Positions 32,255 to 44,600 are shown, counted from the stretch's first letter. The stretch is 64,000 bases of DNA from Trigonopsis variabilis (GCA_003707065.3 PPXM03000001.1:372001-436000); one strand, 5' to 3'. Translations and numbers: made by a program. Notes: generated by a model not told the origin, from the sequence alone.

Positions 32255-35200
32255 ATGTCCAAGGACCCCAAGGATCATCGTCAACCTAAGGCTCCTCCTA
32301 ATAGGGATCAAGGCCCTGCTCCGTCCGGTAATGATTCGAACCCTGTCCAGAAACGTCGAAGAGTTACTCGAGCTTGTGACGAGTGTATGAATTTTCTCTT
32401 GACTTTCATTAACTCCAGGTCGACGCAAAAAAATCAAATGCGATGGAAAACAGGTATGTGCCATTTTAATCGGAGATCTTTAGTGCTTGATTTGCTTTCC
32501 GCTTCCTTAAAATCCTCATGGAATTAGAATTTATTGTAATTGTAGAATGTGAATCTCAGCATTCTACTTCGACTATTTTCCTACACGGCTATCCGTCTTA
32601 GTTGATAGTCATTTACCTGTGAACAAGAATATGTGTTTCTCATTCTTTGCCATGTTAATGAATCGGGCCCTTGCGCTATGTCTTTCCTCTCAATAAGGAT
32701 ACCTTCCTGGTTGCTTGGTAATGGTGTTCTGATCACAAGTATAAATGTTTTTCTCATTTCTCCTAAGCTTGCTCATACTCTTCTACTCGTTTATATGAAG
32801 GATGTTCTTGTCCTCGATTCCTACCATTGCTTCTTAATTGCTGATCTCCTTTTTGGACTGTCTTCATTTAAGTATCCTACTAACACGATATAGCCTTGTA
32901 CACATTGCACAGTCTACAGTTATGGTACGATAATAGTTTCTAATATATTAACTGACTTATAGAATGCACCTACGACAAGCCCTCTAATAGGAAGCGGACC
33001 CATTCAACCGAATACATTCAAGAGCTAGAAACCAAATTTGAAAGAGCTGATGCTATACTAGGGGCGATATTCCCGGGAATAGATATATATTCTTCGAATG
33101 TTGATCCTCGGTCGCTCGTGGAGTCCTTGGCGTCGACGGCAATGGCCAATCAGGCACTTCAGTCATCTGACAGTGGAACTAGGGAACGCCGTGATAGTAG
33201 TGGAAGACGTTCTTTGGAGTCCAGTAATAGTACCGATCCTGAAATTGAATCAATGATAGACTCTACTGGTCGGTTACAGTTGGATGAGAATGGTACACTG
33301 CAATTCGTTGGGGAATCTTCGGCTCAGTTGTTCTTCAAAAGGCTGGCTTCTCAACTAGATACCGAAGAGTTAGATCTCTATAAGCCAGCGTCCACGGATG
33401 CTGAAGCCCATAGTAATGAGTATTATACACCGGAGAATATATCCACTCCGGAAAGTGATGGGGAGTCACGCCCTCCTCTCCCGCCTAAGGCTACCTGTTT
33501 GATGCTAATTGAAAATGTTTGGTCGAAAGCTATGGTAGTCAACCGAGTTGTTCATCGCCCCACTTATATGAAGTTAGTCGACGAGATTTACAATACAGAT
33601 CCTGATTTTTATACGTCTAGGCAGGTGGCCTTTATACCCCTTCTTTATGCGACCTTAGCACTGTCTTTGACTTATAGTGTTGACAAGGCGCGCGAGTTAG
33701 GATTTCCTCCCGACCAGGCTTATCGGTATTTTGTTGCCGCCAAGAGACTAACCAATATTATCGATGCGCGAGACTTATCTTCTTTACATACCGCTGTTGT
33801 CATGATTCATTTCCTTCAATCCTCTGCTAGACTATCCACTTGTTATGCTTATATTGGAGTTGCTCTTCGAGCAGCAATGAGAATGGGCTTACACAGAAAC
33901 CTTCCAGGTCGATTTAACAATATCATTTCTGAAGAAAGGAAACGTCTCTTTTGGACTATCCGCAAAATGGATATTTATGTGTCGGCAATGGTAGGCCTTC
34001 CCACTGGTATCGACGAAGATGCAATAGTTGATCAGCCTTTTCCTCAAGAAGTCGATGATGAGTATCTTGATGAAAATTCAATAATGCAACAACCAGCAGG
34101 GGAGGTTTCTCAGATAACCGTCTCCAATTTTCACACTAAATTACTGTTGATTCTTGATCATATTGTGAAAAAGATCTATCGGCCTTCGAATAAACACAAA
34201 CGGTCAAAATCTGGACCATTTAAAGTAAACTACTATCATGTGATGCAGATTGAAAGTGAATTACAAAACTGGATAGATTCGATGCCTGCAGAGATCTCCC
34301 CAAATATGGAGCCTCCAGCAAAGTATCGCTTGGCTCAGCGCATCTTGTACATGACGTTATGCCATGTGCGGCTGACGCTTTACAGACCTTTTATGCACTA
34401 CATTTCTTCCAGGCTGCAAAAGGGAGCAGTGGATAGTCGAGCTTTTGCTTGTGCAGCTTATGGAATTAATACGGCGCGGACTGTTGTATACATCGCTAAT
34501 GATCTTATGAACACGGGCTTATTAAGTGAAGGTTACTGGTTTTCTATCTACACAATATTCTTCTCAGTGGCGTTATTGGCTTATTATGTCCATGAAAACA
34601 TGTCAAATCCTAGCGCTCTAGCTGTTCGCAAAGATGCGGAGACCGGTTTGATTGTCTTGGGTTCTTTGAGGGAGAAATCAACGGCTGCCGCGAAGACGTA
34701 TGGACAGATCAAAAACCTCTTACGGGAACTGGACGATCAGCTCGCGCAGCATAACTCTACGAGTGGCTCCCAGTTCTATAGGAGGAAGCGACAGTTGTCA
34801 CTTTCTGCTCAAGGAGGACAAGGTCCTCTGGGGGCAGGTATTCAACGAACCCATGTTCCTGCACCAGCTCTAGCACCTTCAATGGGCGGTTCAAGATCAT
34901 CAAGCACTCCTGAGCGTCCAGATTTGATGGATTACCCGAGTACGATTGGTGGAGGCACCGCTTCAAATTCAATGGCTCCAGGGGGGGTTCCTGCCCTAAG
35001 CGCTCATGTTGGGTCTGCTGATATCGAGAATTTTATTGATAACTTCTCCAATCCCGACTTCTCGGGTTTCAGAAATGGTACAGCGAGCCCTACGGAGATC
35101 AAAACAAGCACGTCTTTTGAGGCAAGTCCTCTTGAAGGCACATTCACAAACACTAACTATGATCGGAAATCCGGAACAGCTGCCACATTAAGCAACCTGA

Positions 35201-35811
35201 CCCGCAAAGTTAATGATGGCTATAGTACCCCGACGCCAGAGTCTTCGAGCAGCCAGACGATGAGTGTTGCGGATGATCTGCTTTTCTCAGGTGCTTCAGG
35301 TGTTCCACCGGCGTTTGGCGGTTCAGCCATACTAACTTTTGATAGTCTCGGTGGCGACTCGGCGTTCAATTCGCCTTTTGGATATAACGATAACTTGCAA
35401 TCATACCAACCATCACCAGTGACGGCAAATTTTTCTTTCGATAGCAGGAATAGCTCAGTCGCAAGCTTTGTGAATCTACAGCGACAAAACAGTACATCAA
35501 CCGCCTATGCTCCTTCAACGTCTTCGTCAGGACCTGGGGTGGATAGAGGTTACCCAACCCGGCAGCGAACAAGTGACAGTGTCCCAACATTTGCCTCGCC
35601 ATGGGAATCGAAGAAAAAGGACGACACAGGAACGAAATTAGCAAGTCCAACAAGCGGTAATGAATTTATATCTTATGATCGAATGGCTGGCTTCCTTCCC
35701 GAGGGAGTAGATTTGCAGAGACAGCCACTGCCTGAAATGAATGGACTTGATGGTAATCCTGTACATGACATTTCGTATGAAGACTTTGATGCCTACTTTA
35801 ATCAACTATGA
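32255..35811 (+). CDS. Zn2Cys6 fungal-specific transcription factor (Asg1/XlnR type)
   Basis: Four exons: 32255-32384, 32419-32453, 32894-32924, 32963-35811; 1,014 residues. The zinc cluster (about 40-70) exists only after splicing: RVTRACDEC / RRKKIKCDGKQ / PCTHCTVYSYE / CTYDKPSNRKR, giving all six cysteines in CX2CX6CX5CX2CX7C spacing. All three introns fall inside or at the edge of the cluster; they are 34, about 440 and 38 bp. The fungal_trans (middle homology) region is clear around 245-430: NRVVHRPTYMKLVDEIYN, LRAAMRMGLHRNLPGRF, RLFWTIRKMDIYVSAMVGLP. The C-terminal 350 residues are Ser/Gly/Thr-rich and presumably activating. The subgroup resembles Asg1-like/XlnR-like regulators of carbon use or stress, but the target genes cannot be deduced. 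Confidence 0.88.
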
Positions 35812-36616
35812 TGGGCGGTAATGTGTACTCTACTGTATTTCTAGTTTTGGAGCTATAGGAGGATTAATAAATAATGCTTTTTGAAAGACAGTGAATGTAG
35901 TATGTAAACTAACGCCATCTTTTCTCACTGATGTTAAAGTGGGTGGTATTTTGAATCCCCTTTTCTATGTTGAATGGATTCACTAGTTTATGTTATGAGA
36001 TTCCTACCTTATGGCTCACTTTACAATCAGACGACAGCTTCGTCGCTAGCTCGAAAAAAAATAAAAAACACTCCGAAAAAGTCTAAATCTCTTATACCAA
36101 ATACACACTCCAAATGGAGAATTAATAGCTGATTCAAAGAACTAATGTAACAAGAAGAGACGTTATAGCCCAATACAACAGATCAAAGTGACGAGACGAA
36201 CGATGAGATGAAACGGAAGAAACAAGTTGTCAAAAGAATTTATTCGACTCGCTCGTTTAAGTTCGTTATGACAAGCCCTTGCACAATCTTCCAGGATTGA
36301 GGAGTATGCGAGGGACCACAAGCAATCTTGAAAACGTCAAGAAGGAAGAAACAAGGTGCCATGTAAATTCTCAGAACCAATTATATTCGATGGAACCGGA
36401 AAAATGTAAAATTATCTTTTCAAAGCATAGGAGCCAAAAGGCTCATTGGCATTTCCTGAAAATGTAACGCTGGACAAAAATCGAACACAGATGGGGCACA
36501 GATGCATAATTCGATCAAAGACACCTGTAACAGGCAATAAAGCCATAGAAAATTGAACATAGGAAAGTGGACATGGCTTTCTAAAGCCTAAAAACACGTT
36601 TTTAGCTAGGAGAGGC
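35812..36616. other. Convergent 3' spacer
   Basis: 805 bp between two converging genes (Zn2Cys6 factor and Mrl1-like). AT-rich, with poly-A patches near 36,050-36,070, as expected for two 3' UTRs. No gene or repeat was seen. Confidence 0.45.
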
Positions 36617-37513
36617 TCAATGATCGAAATTCTCCAAATCTCCATCCAAGCCATCCAAAAGGGCATTTTCATTTTCGACATCATCTTCATGAAGAGCACC
36701 GATACTATTGCCGCGTCGATGGGAATGCCGTTTATCAATCCCAGGTCCAAACCGGCGCCGTCTGTTAGATCGTGATGGTAAAGCATCGAGAGCTCTAGAG
36801 ACCAGCTGATAGTGAGGTATCTGACGGAATCCTCGAGAATGAAGAACAGTACGTTGATATAGGACACCTCCGGCACAGTAAACTATTAAAGCGATCAGCA
36901 CGATGAGTCCAAATAGGGCTCCCGCATTCAAAGTCTGCTGATGATTAATCTGAGGACAGGCATGAGGGGTGCGGACTTCAAAGAAGTACGAACACTCATT
37001 GACAGCACCTATGAACGAAATAGAAGCATCAGAAAGCATAGACCGATCACAAGTAAACAGAATGAGAGATGATTTTGAAAGTTTACCGAGGCTAACTGGG
37101 CAGGGAGAGCCATCAGTATATTCCAAGAGCAGTTTCCTCCCTCTGAAAAAAGGTCTATTGGAGACCTTTCCTATCGAATAGTTGACACCATGTTCATCAG
37201 TGTAGAAGGCTGATACATTCTGTGCTGAATCTACTCCAGCAACGGAGATAGGACCGGATAAAAGGGGTTCGCATATATTCATCGAAAAATTACTTGGATA
37301 GTCCCATCCTCGGACATGGGCGTCCTGGGTCGAATGGATAAGCGGCCGGAGGTCGTAAAAGCCATTTGTCCTATCAGAAACGGTTGTACAAGGCAGCAGA
37401 TCCTCATCCGTGCCATCCGAAGGTTCTTCGAAGTCTGAAGATTGGATATTTTTTACTTGAGATGAAATAGTCATTTCAAATACAAAGGTAAGTAGGAAGA
37501 AGGCGGGAACCAT
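36617..37513 (-). CDS. MRL1: Mrl1-like mannose-6-phosphate-receptor-homology membrane protein
   Basis: Type I membrane protein of the Golgi/endosome route, probably sorting vacuolar hydrolases. Single exon, 298 residues. A hydrophobic signal peptide (MVPAFFLLTFVFEM) is followed by one MRH domain: GFYDLRPLIHS, then SNFSMNICEPLL, LLLEYTDGSPCPV, SLILFTCDRSM and CSYFFEVRTPHACP. These carry the paired cysteines of the family. A single membrane segment (AGALFGLIVLIALIVYCAGGV, about 200-222) leads into YQRTVLHSRGFRQIPHY, nearly the same as the juxtamembrane motif of animal cation-dependent M6P receptor and yeast Mrl1. The short acidic tail (EDDVENENALLDGLDGDLE) may hold a sorting signal. Atg27 is the alternative, but the juxtamembrane motif favours Mrl1. 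It is divergent from RTT106. Confidence 0.8.
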   Translation of the reverse strand: MVPAFFLLTFVFEMTISSQVKNIQSSDFEEPSDGTDEDLLPCTTVSDRTNGFYDLRPLIHSTQDAHVRGWDYPSNFSMNICEPLLSGPISVAGVDSAQNVSAFYTDEHGVNYSIGKVSNRPFFRGRKLLLEYTDGSPCPVSLGKLSKSSLILFTCDRSMLSDASISFIGAVNECSYFFEVRTPHACPQINHQQTLNAGALFGLIVLIALIVYCAGGVLYQRTVLHSRGFRQIPHYQLVSRALDALPSRSNRRRRFGPGIDKRHSHRRGNSIGALHEDDVENENALLDGLDGDLENFDH

Positions 37514-37943
37514 GGTGAGAAGTTCACTGCTGGGTTACATAGTAACATAGATGACAAGCGACCATGGCTGTTCTACCAGAAACATCACACCTGAAAGCTA
37601 GCAAGAAGTTTCACAAGGCAGATATAAAAACTGAAGGTATGATTATTTCAGAAAAATTAGTCGCGTGAATTCAATGAAAATCAGTTTGTTCGGATGAGTA
37701 GTAAGAATATCATTCCACTGAGATAATTAAATGTAAACTATATTATGCAAATATAGTATAGTACGTGCAAGTAGAGTCATTCTAGAGGCAGACAACCGTT
37801 TATACACCAGTGTATCATGAAGAAACCCAGTTAAGCGGACGATTTCCTCTTAGAGGTATTGATCTATTTGTTTAGTCACGTGTAGATTATTAACTTACCA
37901 GGATCTCGTGGAGCAATCTTGGCTTTCTTCGACGCAGTAAAGA
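37514..37943. promoter_or_regulatory. Divergent MRL1-like/RTT106 promoter with GTCACGTG box
   Basis: 430 bp between opposite starts. GTCACGTG (37875-37882) is an exact CDEI-type match 62 bp before the RTT106 start. A short hairpin (CTATATT-atgc-AAATATAG, near 37,738-37,756) and AT-rich sequence lie in the middle. Confidence 0.4.
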
Positions 37944-39362
37944 ATGACTGACATTATTTCGCAAGCATTCCAAAAGAATGGACCATTATTAAAACGCATT
38001 GTCGACTATATAGGTGAGTTAGTCGGCGAATGATGGCAGTCTTACGCTAGGCCGGAATCCAGACGCGAAATCAATCTTTACAGAAATCAGTCAAGAAATT
38101 TTATCAAGAGATAGCAAAGCTTTAGTAAAAAAAGAAATTGAGTCGACGAAAGCAGATGAGGCTCTGTTGTATATACCAGACCTTTCTTTCGGATCGCCAG
38201 TTCGGAAAAAGATGACCTTGGTTATCGACCAAGATGCCATTCGAGGTATCAACAGCAATAATCAAATCGAATTTTCCTTACCAAATGATGACATTAATTT
38301 CATCTCTTATCTTTTTTTGCCAGCGAAATTGAATCCTACCGCGAATATCGTGATCTTTGGTCATGCGAACTCAGATCAAGCGAACTCAGCGGCGAGCGGA
38401 CAATATAATGATGCCCTGTATTTTACAGTGACTCCTACAATTCCAAAATCTTGTCGGTCTACTCTAGCGAACCCTAGTCATTATGCCTCGCTTATCGATC
38501 TGATCGTCAACGTGTTTAAAGCCATGAAAGCAAATATCCCCATCGAATCAACAGGTGATGACTTTAGTTCTTCCAAAAAGCCCGATGGAATAGGTGCCAT
38601 TGTAGCTCATCGTGGCACAAAGGAAGGTAAGTCGAGGCTTCCCTCTCGAACAAGGCCATGCATGACTTAGACCTGGTCGACTCAACAAAGATTTCAAAGT
38701 TGCTTTTGGCTAAATCAAGACATTTCTAATCCCAGGATATCTCTATTTACTTAAAAGTGCCATAGTCTTTGGATTCAAAAAGCCCTTATTCCTTTTCTTT
38801 CATACCGATATCGAATCAGTGTCTTATTCTTGCATTACACGATTGACATTCAACCTGACGATAAAGCTATTCTCAAACGACACGCTATTTGAATTTTCAA
38901 TGATAGATCAACAGGAGTATGATGGCATCGACTCTTACATTCAAACAAACAATCTCGCCAATGCAAGTATGGCCGCTGAACGACAAGCAAAATATGAGTC
39001 ATCGAGAAAACGGAAAGCGCCCGAAGGCGGAGAGTTATTAAAAGCTGAACAGGAGCTCGAACAGTTACAGAAACCCAAATTAGACCACCCTAACGATGAT
39101 GAACCCCACAGTGAACATGCTAACGATGAACAAAATCCCATCGCTGCAATAGACGTTGTCTCACATACTGTCGACGATAGTGATGACCCTGATGATCACG
39201 ATTACAATGAATCTGACTCTGAATCTGATTCTGATGAGCGTGACAGCTCAGGCGGTAAGTATCGCAAGGACACAAGTGTCTATGTTATGCCCCTTTCCTC
39301 AATTAATGACAGATTCAGTCAGTGATAATAGTGACGATGACCAAGATCAAACACCTTTTTAA
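37944..39362 (+). CDS. RTT106: Rtt106 histone chaperone
   Basis: Nuclear chaperone that deposits H3-H4 during replication and in heterochromatin. Four exons: 37944-38013, 38051-38626, 38736-39254, 39319-39362 (introns 37, 109 and 64 bp), 402 residues. The double-PH region is evident: KKMTLVIDQDAI, FISYLFLPAKLNP, then after splicing GYLYLLKSAIVFGFKKPLFL and HTDIESVSY. EFSMIDQQEYDGIDSYI and LANASMAAERQAKYESSRKR are the family's last helix. The tail is acidic (DDSDDPDDHD, ESDSESDSDERDSSG), and splicing of the last intron adds SDNSDDDQDQTPF; reading through instead gives a different short end. The match to Rtt106 is strong over the whole length. Confidence 0.93.
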
Positions 39363-39544
39363 TTTAAATTATATTTATTAGACTCGCATGAAGTTAATTC
39401 CAAGTATTAGTCATTGCAATGTCATCGTTCCATGTGTGCCTTCGCCAAATAGGGTAACTCTTATTTCGGGGCAACAGGTCTAAATTAACTTAGAGAGAAC
39501 GGCGCAGAAAATTTTTTCCAACTTAGAGCCGCACTGCGCTGTTG

Positions 39545-39550
39545 TATAAG
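39545..39550 (+). promoter_or_regulatory. TATA-like element and CT-rich start region of EF-1alpha gene
   Basis: TATAAG lies about 96 bp before the ATG and is followed by a pyrimidine-rich run (39566-39590). This resembles core promoters of strongly expressed fungal genes. Position and composition only; no mapped transcript start. Confidence 0.45.
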
Positions 39551-39640
39551 TAGACCGCCCCCATCACTTCCTCTCCTCGTCTTCTCATACCTGAAATCAC
39601 TTGGCATTTCTACCTGAGAGTTTAATTAAGTTTATTGAAA

Positions 39641-41297
39641 ATGGTATGTCCCAGCATTATTACCTGGAAACAATCTCTAACTTGTCTAGGGTAAAGAAAA
39701 GGAAGGAGGTACGACTATTTTTTTTTCTATCAGTATTCTAACAGGCCAGTTTCCGTCGTCGTTATCGGACACGTCGATTCTGGTAAATCTACTACTACCG
39801 GTCACTTGATCTACAAATGTGGTGGTATCGGTAAGTGAAAATCCTTGTTCTTATCATGTGGCCATTCTTCACTTTAAGCAGAAAAATTTTTTTTATCGCC
39901 TTGAATCAACCGTGAGTTGGATGTGCGGCGCGGAAAACTTTTTTGCCATGGCAACCAAGTTTTCTTGTTCAGGGTTTGCCACCATGATAAGGAATGTCCG
40001 AGAACAAAACTAACACGACTTAGATAAGCGAACCATCGAGAAGTTTGAGACTGAAGCCGCTGAGCGCGGAAAGGGTTCCTTCAAGTATGCTTGGGTTCTT
40101 GACAACCTTCAAGCCGAACGAGATCGTGGTATCACTATCGATGTCACTCTCCGAAAATTCGAGACCCCCAAGTACCAAGTTACTGTCATTGATGCTCCTG
40201 GCCATCGTGATTTCATCAAGAACATGATCACTGGTACTTCCCAAGCCGATTGTGCTATTCTTATCATCTCTGCTCGTCCTGGTGAGTTCGAGGCTGGTAT
40301 CTCCAAGGAGGGTCAAACCCGTGAGCACGCTCTCCTCGCCTCTACTCTTGGTGTTAAGCAAATGATCATTGCTATCAACAAGATGGATGCCTGCGACTGG
40401 TCTGAGGCTCGTTATGATGAGATCGTCAAGGAGTGCTCCAACTTCATCAAGAAGGTCGGTTACAACCCCAAGACTGTTCCTTTTGTCCCCATCTCTGGTT
40501 TCAACGGTGATAACATGATTGAGGCCTCTACCAACTGCCCCTGGTACAAGGGTTGGACCAAGGAGACCAAAAAGGGTGTTATCAAGGGTAAGACTCTTCT
40601 TGAGGCCATTGATGCCATTGACCCTCCTGTGCGTCCCACCGACAAGCCCCTCCGTCTCCCCCTCCAAGCCGTCTACAAGATCGGTGGTATCGGAACTGTG
40701 CCCGTCGGCCGTGTCGAGACTGGTGTCATCAAGCCCGGTATGGTTGTTACCTTTGCTCCCGTTGGCATCACCACTGAAGTGAAGTCCGTCGAGATGCACC
40801 ACGAACAAATTGCCGAGGGTGTTCCCGGTAACAATGTTGGCTTCAACATCAAGAACGTTTCCGTCAAGGATATCCAACGTGGTAACGTCTGTGGTGACTC
40901 CAAGAACGACCCCCCTCTTGGTTGCGAGTCTTTCCTTGCCCAGGTCATCGTCATCAACCACCCTGGTCAAATCTCTGCAGGTTACTCACCCGTCTTGGAT
41001 TGCCACACTGCCCACATTGCTTGTAAATTCGAGACCCTTGTTGAGAAGATCGACAAGCGTACCAACAAGAAGATTGAGGACAACCCCAAGTTCATCAAGT
41101 CTTCTGAGGCCGCTATCGTCAACCTTGTCCCCACCAAGCCTATGTGCGTTGAGGCCTACAATGAGTATCCTCCTCTCGGACGTTTCGCTGTCCGTGATAT
41201 GCGAGTCACTGTTGCCGTTGGTGTCATCAAGTCTGTCAAGAAGATCGAGAAGGCTGCTAAGGCTACCAAGTCTGCGCAAAAGGCTGCTAAGAAGTAA
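39641..41297 (+). CDS. TEF1: Translation elongation factor 1-alpha
   Basis: GTPase that delivers aminoacyl-tRNA to the ribosome. Four exons: 39641-39643 (ATG only), 39690-39708, 39750-39830, 40024-41297; introns 46, 41 and 193 bp; 458 residues, the normal length. Protein starts [20 protein letters not shown] (P-loop GHVDSGKS), then DAPGHRDF (G3) and NKMDACDW (G4), and ends in the usual lysine-rich tail. Exon 3 must begin at the GGCCAG acceptor (39749): the AG five bases upstream breaks the frame. Coding bias is extreme (GTC, CTT/CTC, AAG, GGT, GCC preferred), unlike the neighbours, as expected for a very highly expressed gene. That bias also leaves a 316-codon antisense ORF, which is an artefact. 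Confidence 0.98.
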
Positions 41298-41610
41298 AAG
41301 GTTTGACTACCTCTTACTTATTGGCGTCTTTTGATCAGATATTATTTTTAAAAATGGTATTTGATTGATGATACAAGATTACTGTAGGGATATGTAGGTT
41401 ACGTATATGTATACGTACGTATACGTGGTTATCTTGTTTGAAATGCTTGTAGTTGACGCGCTAATCAGAGTGTTGTATGGTGGATTTTCTTAAGACGAAC
41501 TTTATAAATATTCAAATGAGTTATCTCCGTTGATCAAGAAGCATATCTACTACGCACGTATAAGAGAGGGAATTCATAGAAAAAACGACAGTAATAGAAT
41601 ACAAGATGAA
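41298..41610. other. Convergent TEF1/MET5 3' region with 16-bp palindrome
   Basis: 313 bp. It contains TATGTA and TATATGTATAC, which resemble yeast polyadenylation efficiency elements, and a perfect palindrome GTATACGTACGTATAC (41409-41424). It is probably the EF-1alpha 3'-end processing region. Confidence 0.5.
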
Positions 41611-44600
41611 TCAGGCATCCTCAAGAACGTCATCATGGAATGTTTTGCCACTGAGAGTTGGTTTGATGACCCCAACGCGGATGAGAAAGTCACCAAAATG
41701 TTCACCCTCTGAACGCTCCAGAGACCAACGTTTGAATAGAGGTTTGAGGATCTCAAGGATCTCGTCCTCCCCAATTGAAGATCTGTAAAGTTTATTGAGA
41801 CGTTGTCCATGGTAGCCACCGCCAAGAAGGAGGTTATAAGCACCGTAAGCTTTGCCGACGAGAGCCACTTCGGCTAACCAAGGACGAGCACATCCGTTTG
41901 GACAACCAGTCATTCTCATAACAACACTATCATGGCGAAGACCATACTCTTCCAAAGCAGACTCCAACTTGGAGATCAATTGAGGTAGATACCGTTCAGA
42001 TTCAGCCATGGCAAGGCCACAAGTAGGGAAGGCAACACAAGATGAAGATGATAAACGCAGACCTGAGAAATTCGTCTGATCCAATTTATATTCTGCAAGC
42101 ACTGCCTTGATTTGATCCAAATCTTGGTCAGAAACGTTGCTAACAATGACATGCTGATTGCCAGTGAGGCGAAACTCACCCTTGTGGATCTTTGCCAATT
42201 CCCGAAGGCCAGTTCTCATTTGGAACTCGGGAGTGTCTTCGACCCGCCCGTTCTCGATGAACAAAGTACAGTGGTGGTAGCCTTTCTCATCGGTCACCCA
42301 GCCAAAATTGTCAATGTTGGATTTAAATTCAAACGGGCGCGCAGATTCCAAAGACCATCCCAATAACTCTTCAACCTTCTTTTTATAGACATCCACGCCC
42401 ATATCATCGACCGTGTACTTCAGCCTGGCATGCTTCCGATTGGATCGATCGCCATAGTCTCTTTGAACGAGCATAATTTTTTCACAAACATCACAGATTT
42501 TGTCAACGGGAGAGAATCCGATTGAAGATCCAGTTCTAGGATAAGTTTTTCGGTTATTATGAGTGGTACCCATTCCACCTCCAATGAGCACATTGAAGCC
42601 CAAAAGCTCACTTGTACTAGGATCAGAGATGGCAATTAATCCAACATCATTGGCGTAAACATCGACATCATTATTGGGAGGAACAGCAATGGCAATTTTA
42701 AACTTTCGCGGAAGGTACGTGGGTCCATATAAGGGCTCATGATCAACAACGGCATCGCCAGCGACCATTGTCTTCTTGTCATTCTCATCAGTCAGCCAGA
42801 TCTCATGATAGGCAGTAGTTTGAGGTAAAAGATGAGTACTGATATCCTTAGCCTTCTGGAAGACTTGAGAATGTAATTTCGCATTCGCAGGGAGAGCCGA
42901 ACACATAACATTGCGGTTAACATCGCCGCAAGCAGCAATAGTATCCATTAAAGCTGCATTGATGCCCTGAATAGCCGGCTTGAGGTTACGCTTGACAACC
43001 CCATGCAACTGGAATGTCCCTCGAGTGGTGAGTTTGAACGTTCCATTGCCGCGTGTCTCACATAATTCATCCATTTCGAGCCACTGTTTGGCAGTAGCAA
43101 CACTTCCAGGCAAGCGAACACGAACCATAAAAGCATAAGCTGGCTCTAAGCCATCAGCTTTACGAGCATCCCGAAGATCTCGATCATCTTGAAGATAAAT
43201 GCCATGGAACTTGGTCAGCTGTTGGTCAGAAGCTGAGATGGCTCCTGTGCTGTCATCTTTCAGTCCTTCTGCTATAGTTCCGCGCAAGTAATTAGATTCT
43301 CGCTTGATATCTTCATTGGTGATCGGCGCAGGTTCTTCTTCAGTAGCAACGCCATCAACGCCCAATACCTTCCAAAGATCTTTTTCCCAAGGCCCATACG
43401 CAGTTTCGTGAGCATCTGGGGCCTGCTCATCACCAAGGCCCAATTCTAATAATCTCTTCGCTCCCAATGTGTTCAATCTAGCATCCAATTCTCGACCGGG
43501 TTTGTTGTAATATCGAGCATCTTCCGCGCGAGGCCAGTACAGACTATCTCCCATACCAAATACGGCATAATTCAAATTTCCCAGCTCAAGATCACCCTTC
43601 AATGCTTCCCAAAGTGCTCGACCATTCTGGGGAAACTCTCCTTGACCGGCTGTACTAGTCACAAAAACAACATTTTCAGCCGAGTTCAATTCTTCGGGGA
43701 TAAACTCATCCATTGCAACAACCGCAGAACGTAGTCCTCGAGCCTTAGCTCGCCTATTGAGCCGTTTGGCTAATCCTTCGGCCTGACCCCCATCACTGGC
43801 GAACAAAATCGTCAAAGGAGGACCAGACAAACCTTCAAGCAATTGAGACAACGCCTTCTTGGCTCTCACACGACGATCTTGGGCAGCCTCTCGTCCAAAA
43901 GACACATCAAGACCTTTGGCCAGCTTTGGCTCACGGCGAGCAAGCTGGGACAAGAAATTATTCCTATCCAAGAAAGTTTTCAAATCACGCTTCAGCTTTT
44001 CAGAATCCAACTGGAACTGCTCAGCATCAGGCAATGTGGGATTCCATCTGTAAAGAGGCCAATAACCGGCATCGACCGCCGTTTTGGTTTCTTGGAGAAC
44101 CTTGATCGCGTTGTCAGTCTCTGATTCATATGGAAGATAAGCAACGACTATAGAAGGACCGTCAAAATGATCAGCCTCTTCCAAGACTTGAAGAAGTTGA
44201 TGATAAGATGCATAAACAGCGACAGATGCAACATAGACTTTGCCATAATTCATGGCGTAGAGCCCAATATCTTTGATTCGGCGTCGAGTGTCTTTGCGAG
44301 AGTAAGGAGTGGAGTCTATCACGAGCAAGTTGATGTTTTTACCGGATGTCACCACGCTGTGAACGCCCGAGTTCCCAAGATCACCAGCCCAAGCATCCGA
44401 TCCAGCCAACCAGGAACTAGAATGCCGCAAAAGACTCTGCTTTGCAACAATATTGTTAGCAGTCTCGGATCCTTCAGCTTTCAAAGCATCAAGCAATTCA
44501 TTGCTAGGTTCAGCAGTGACGGACTTTCGACGCAGGACCAAAAATTCAACCAGTAAGCGACGCAGCTCGTCGCTGGTGGAGGAAGATTTGACTACATCAT

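Noticed and set aside
40020-40970. A 316-codon antisense ORF across the EF-1alpha gene
   Set aside because: It mirrors the extreme codon bias of EF-1alpha (few A/T third bases leave the opposite frame open). The protein is repetitive in Asp, Gly, Leu and Val and matches nothing known.
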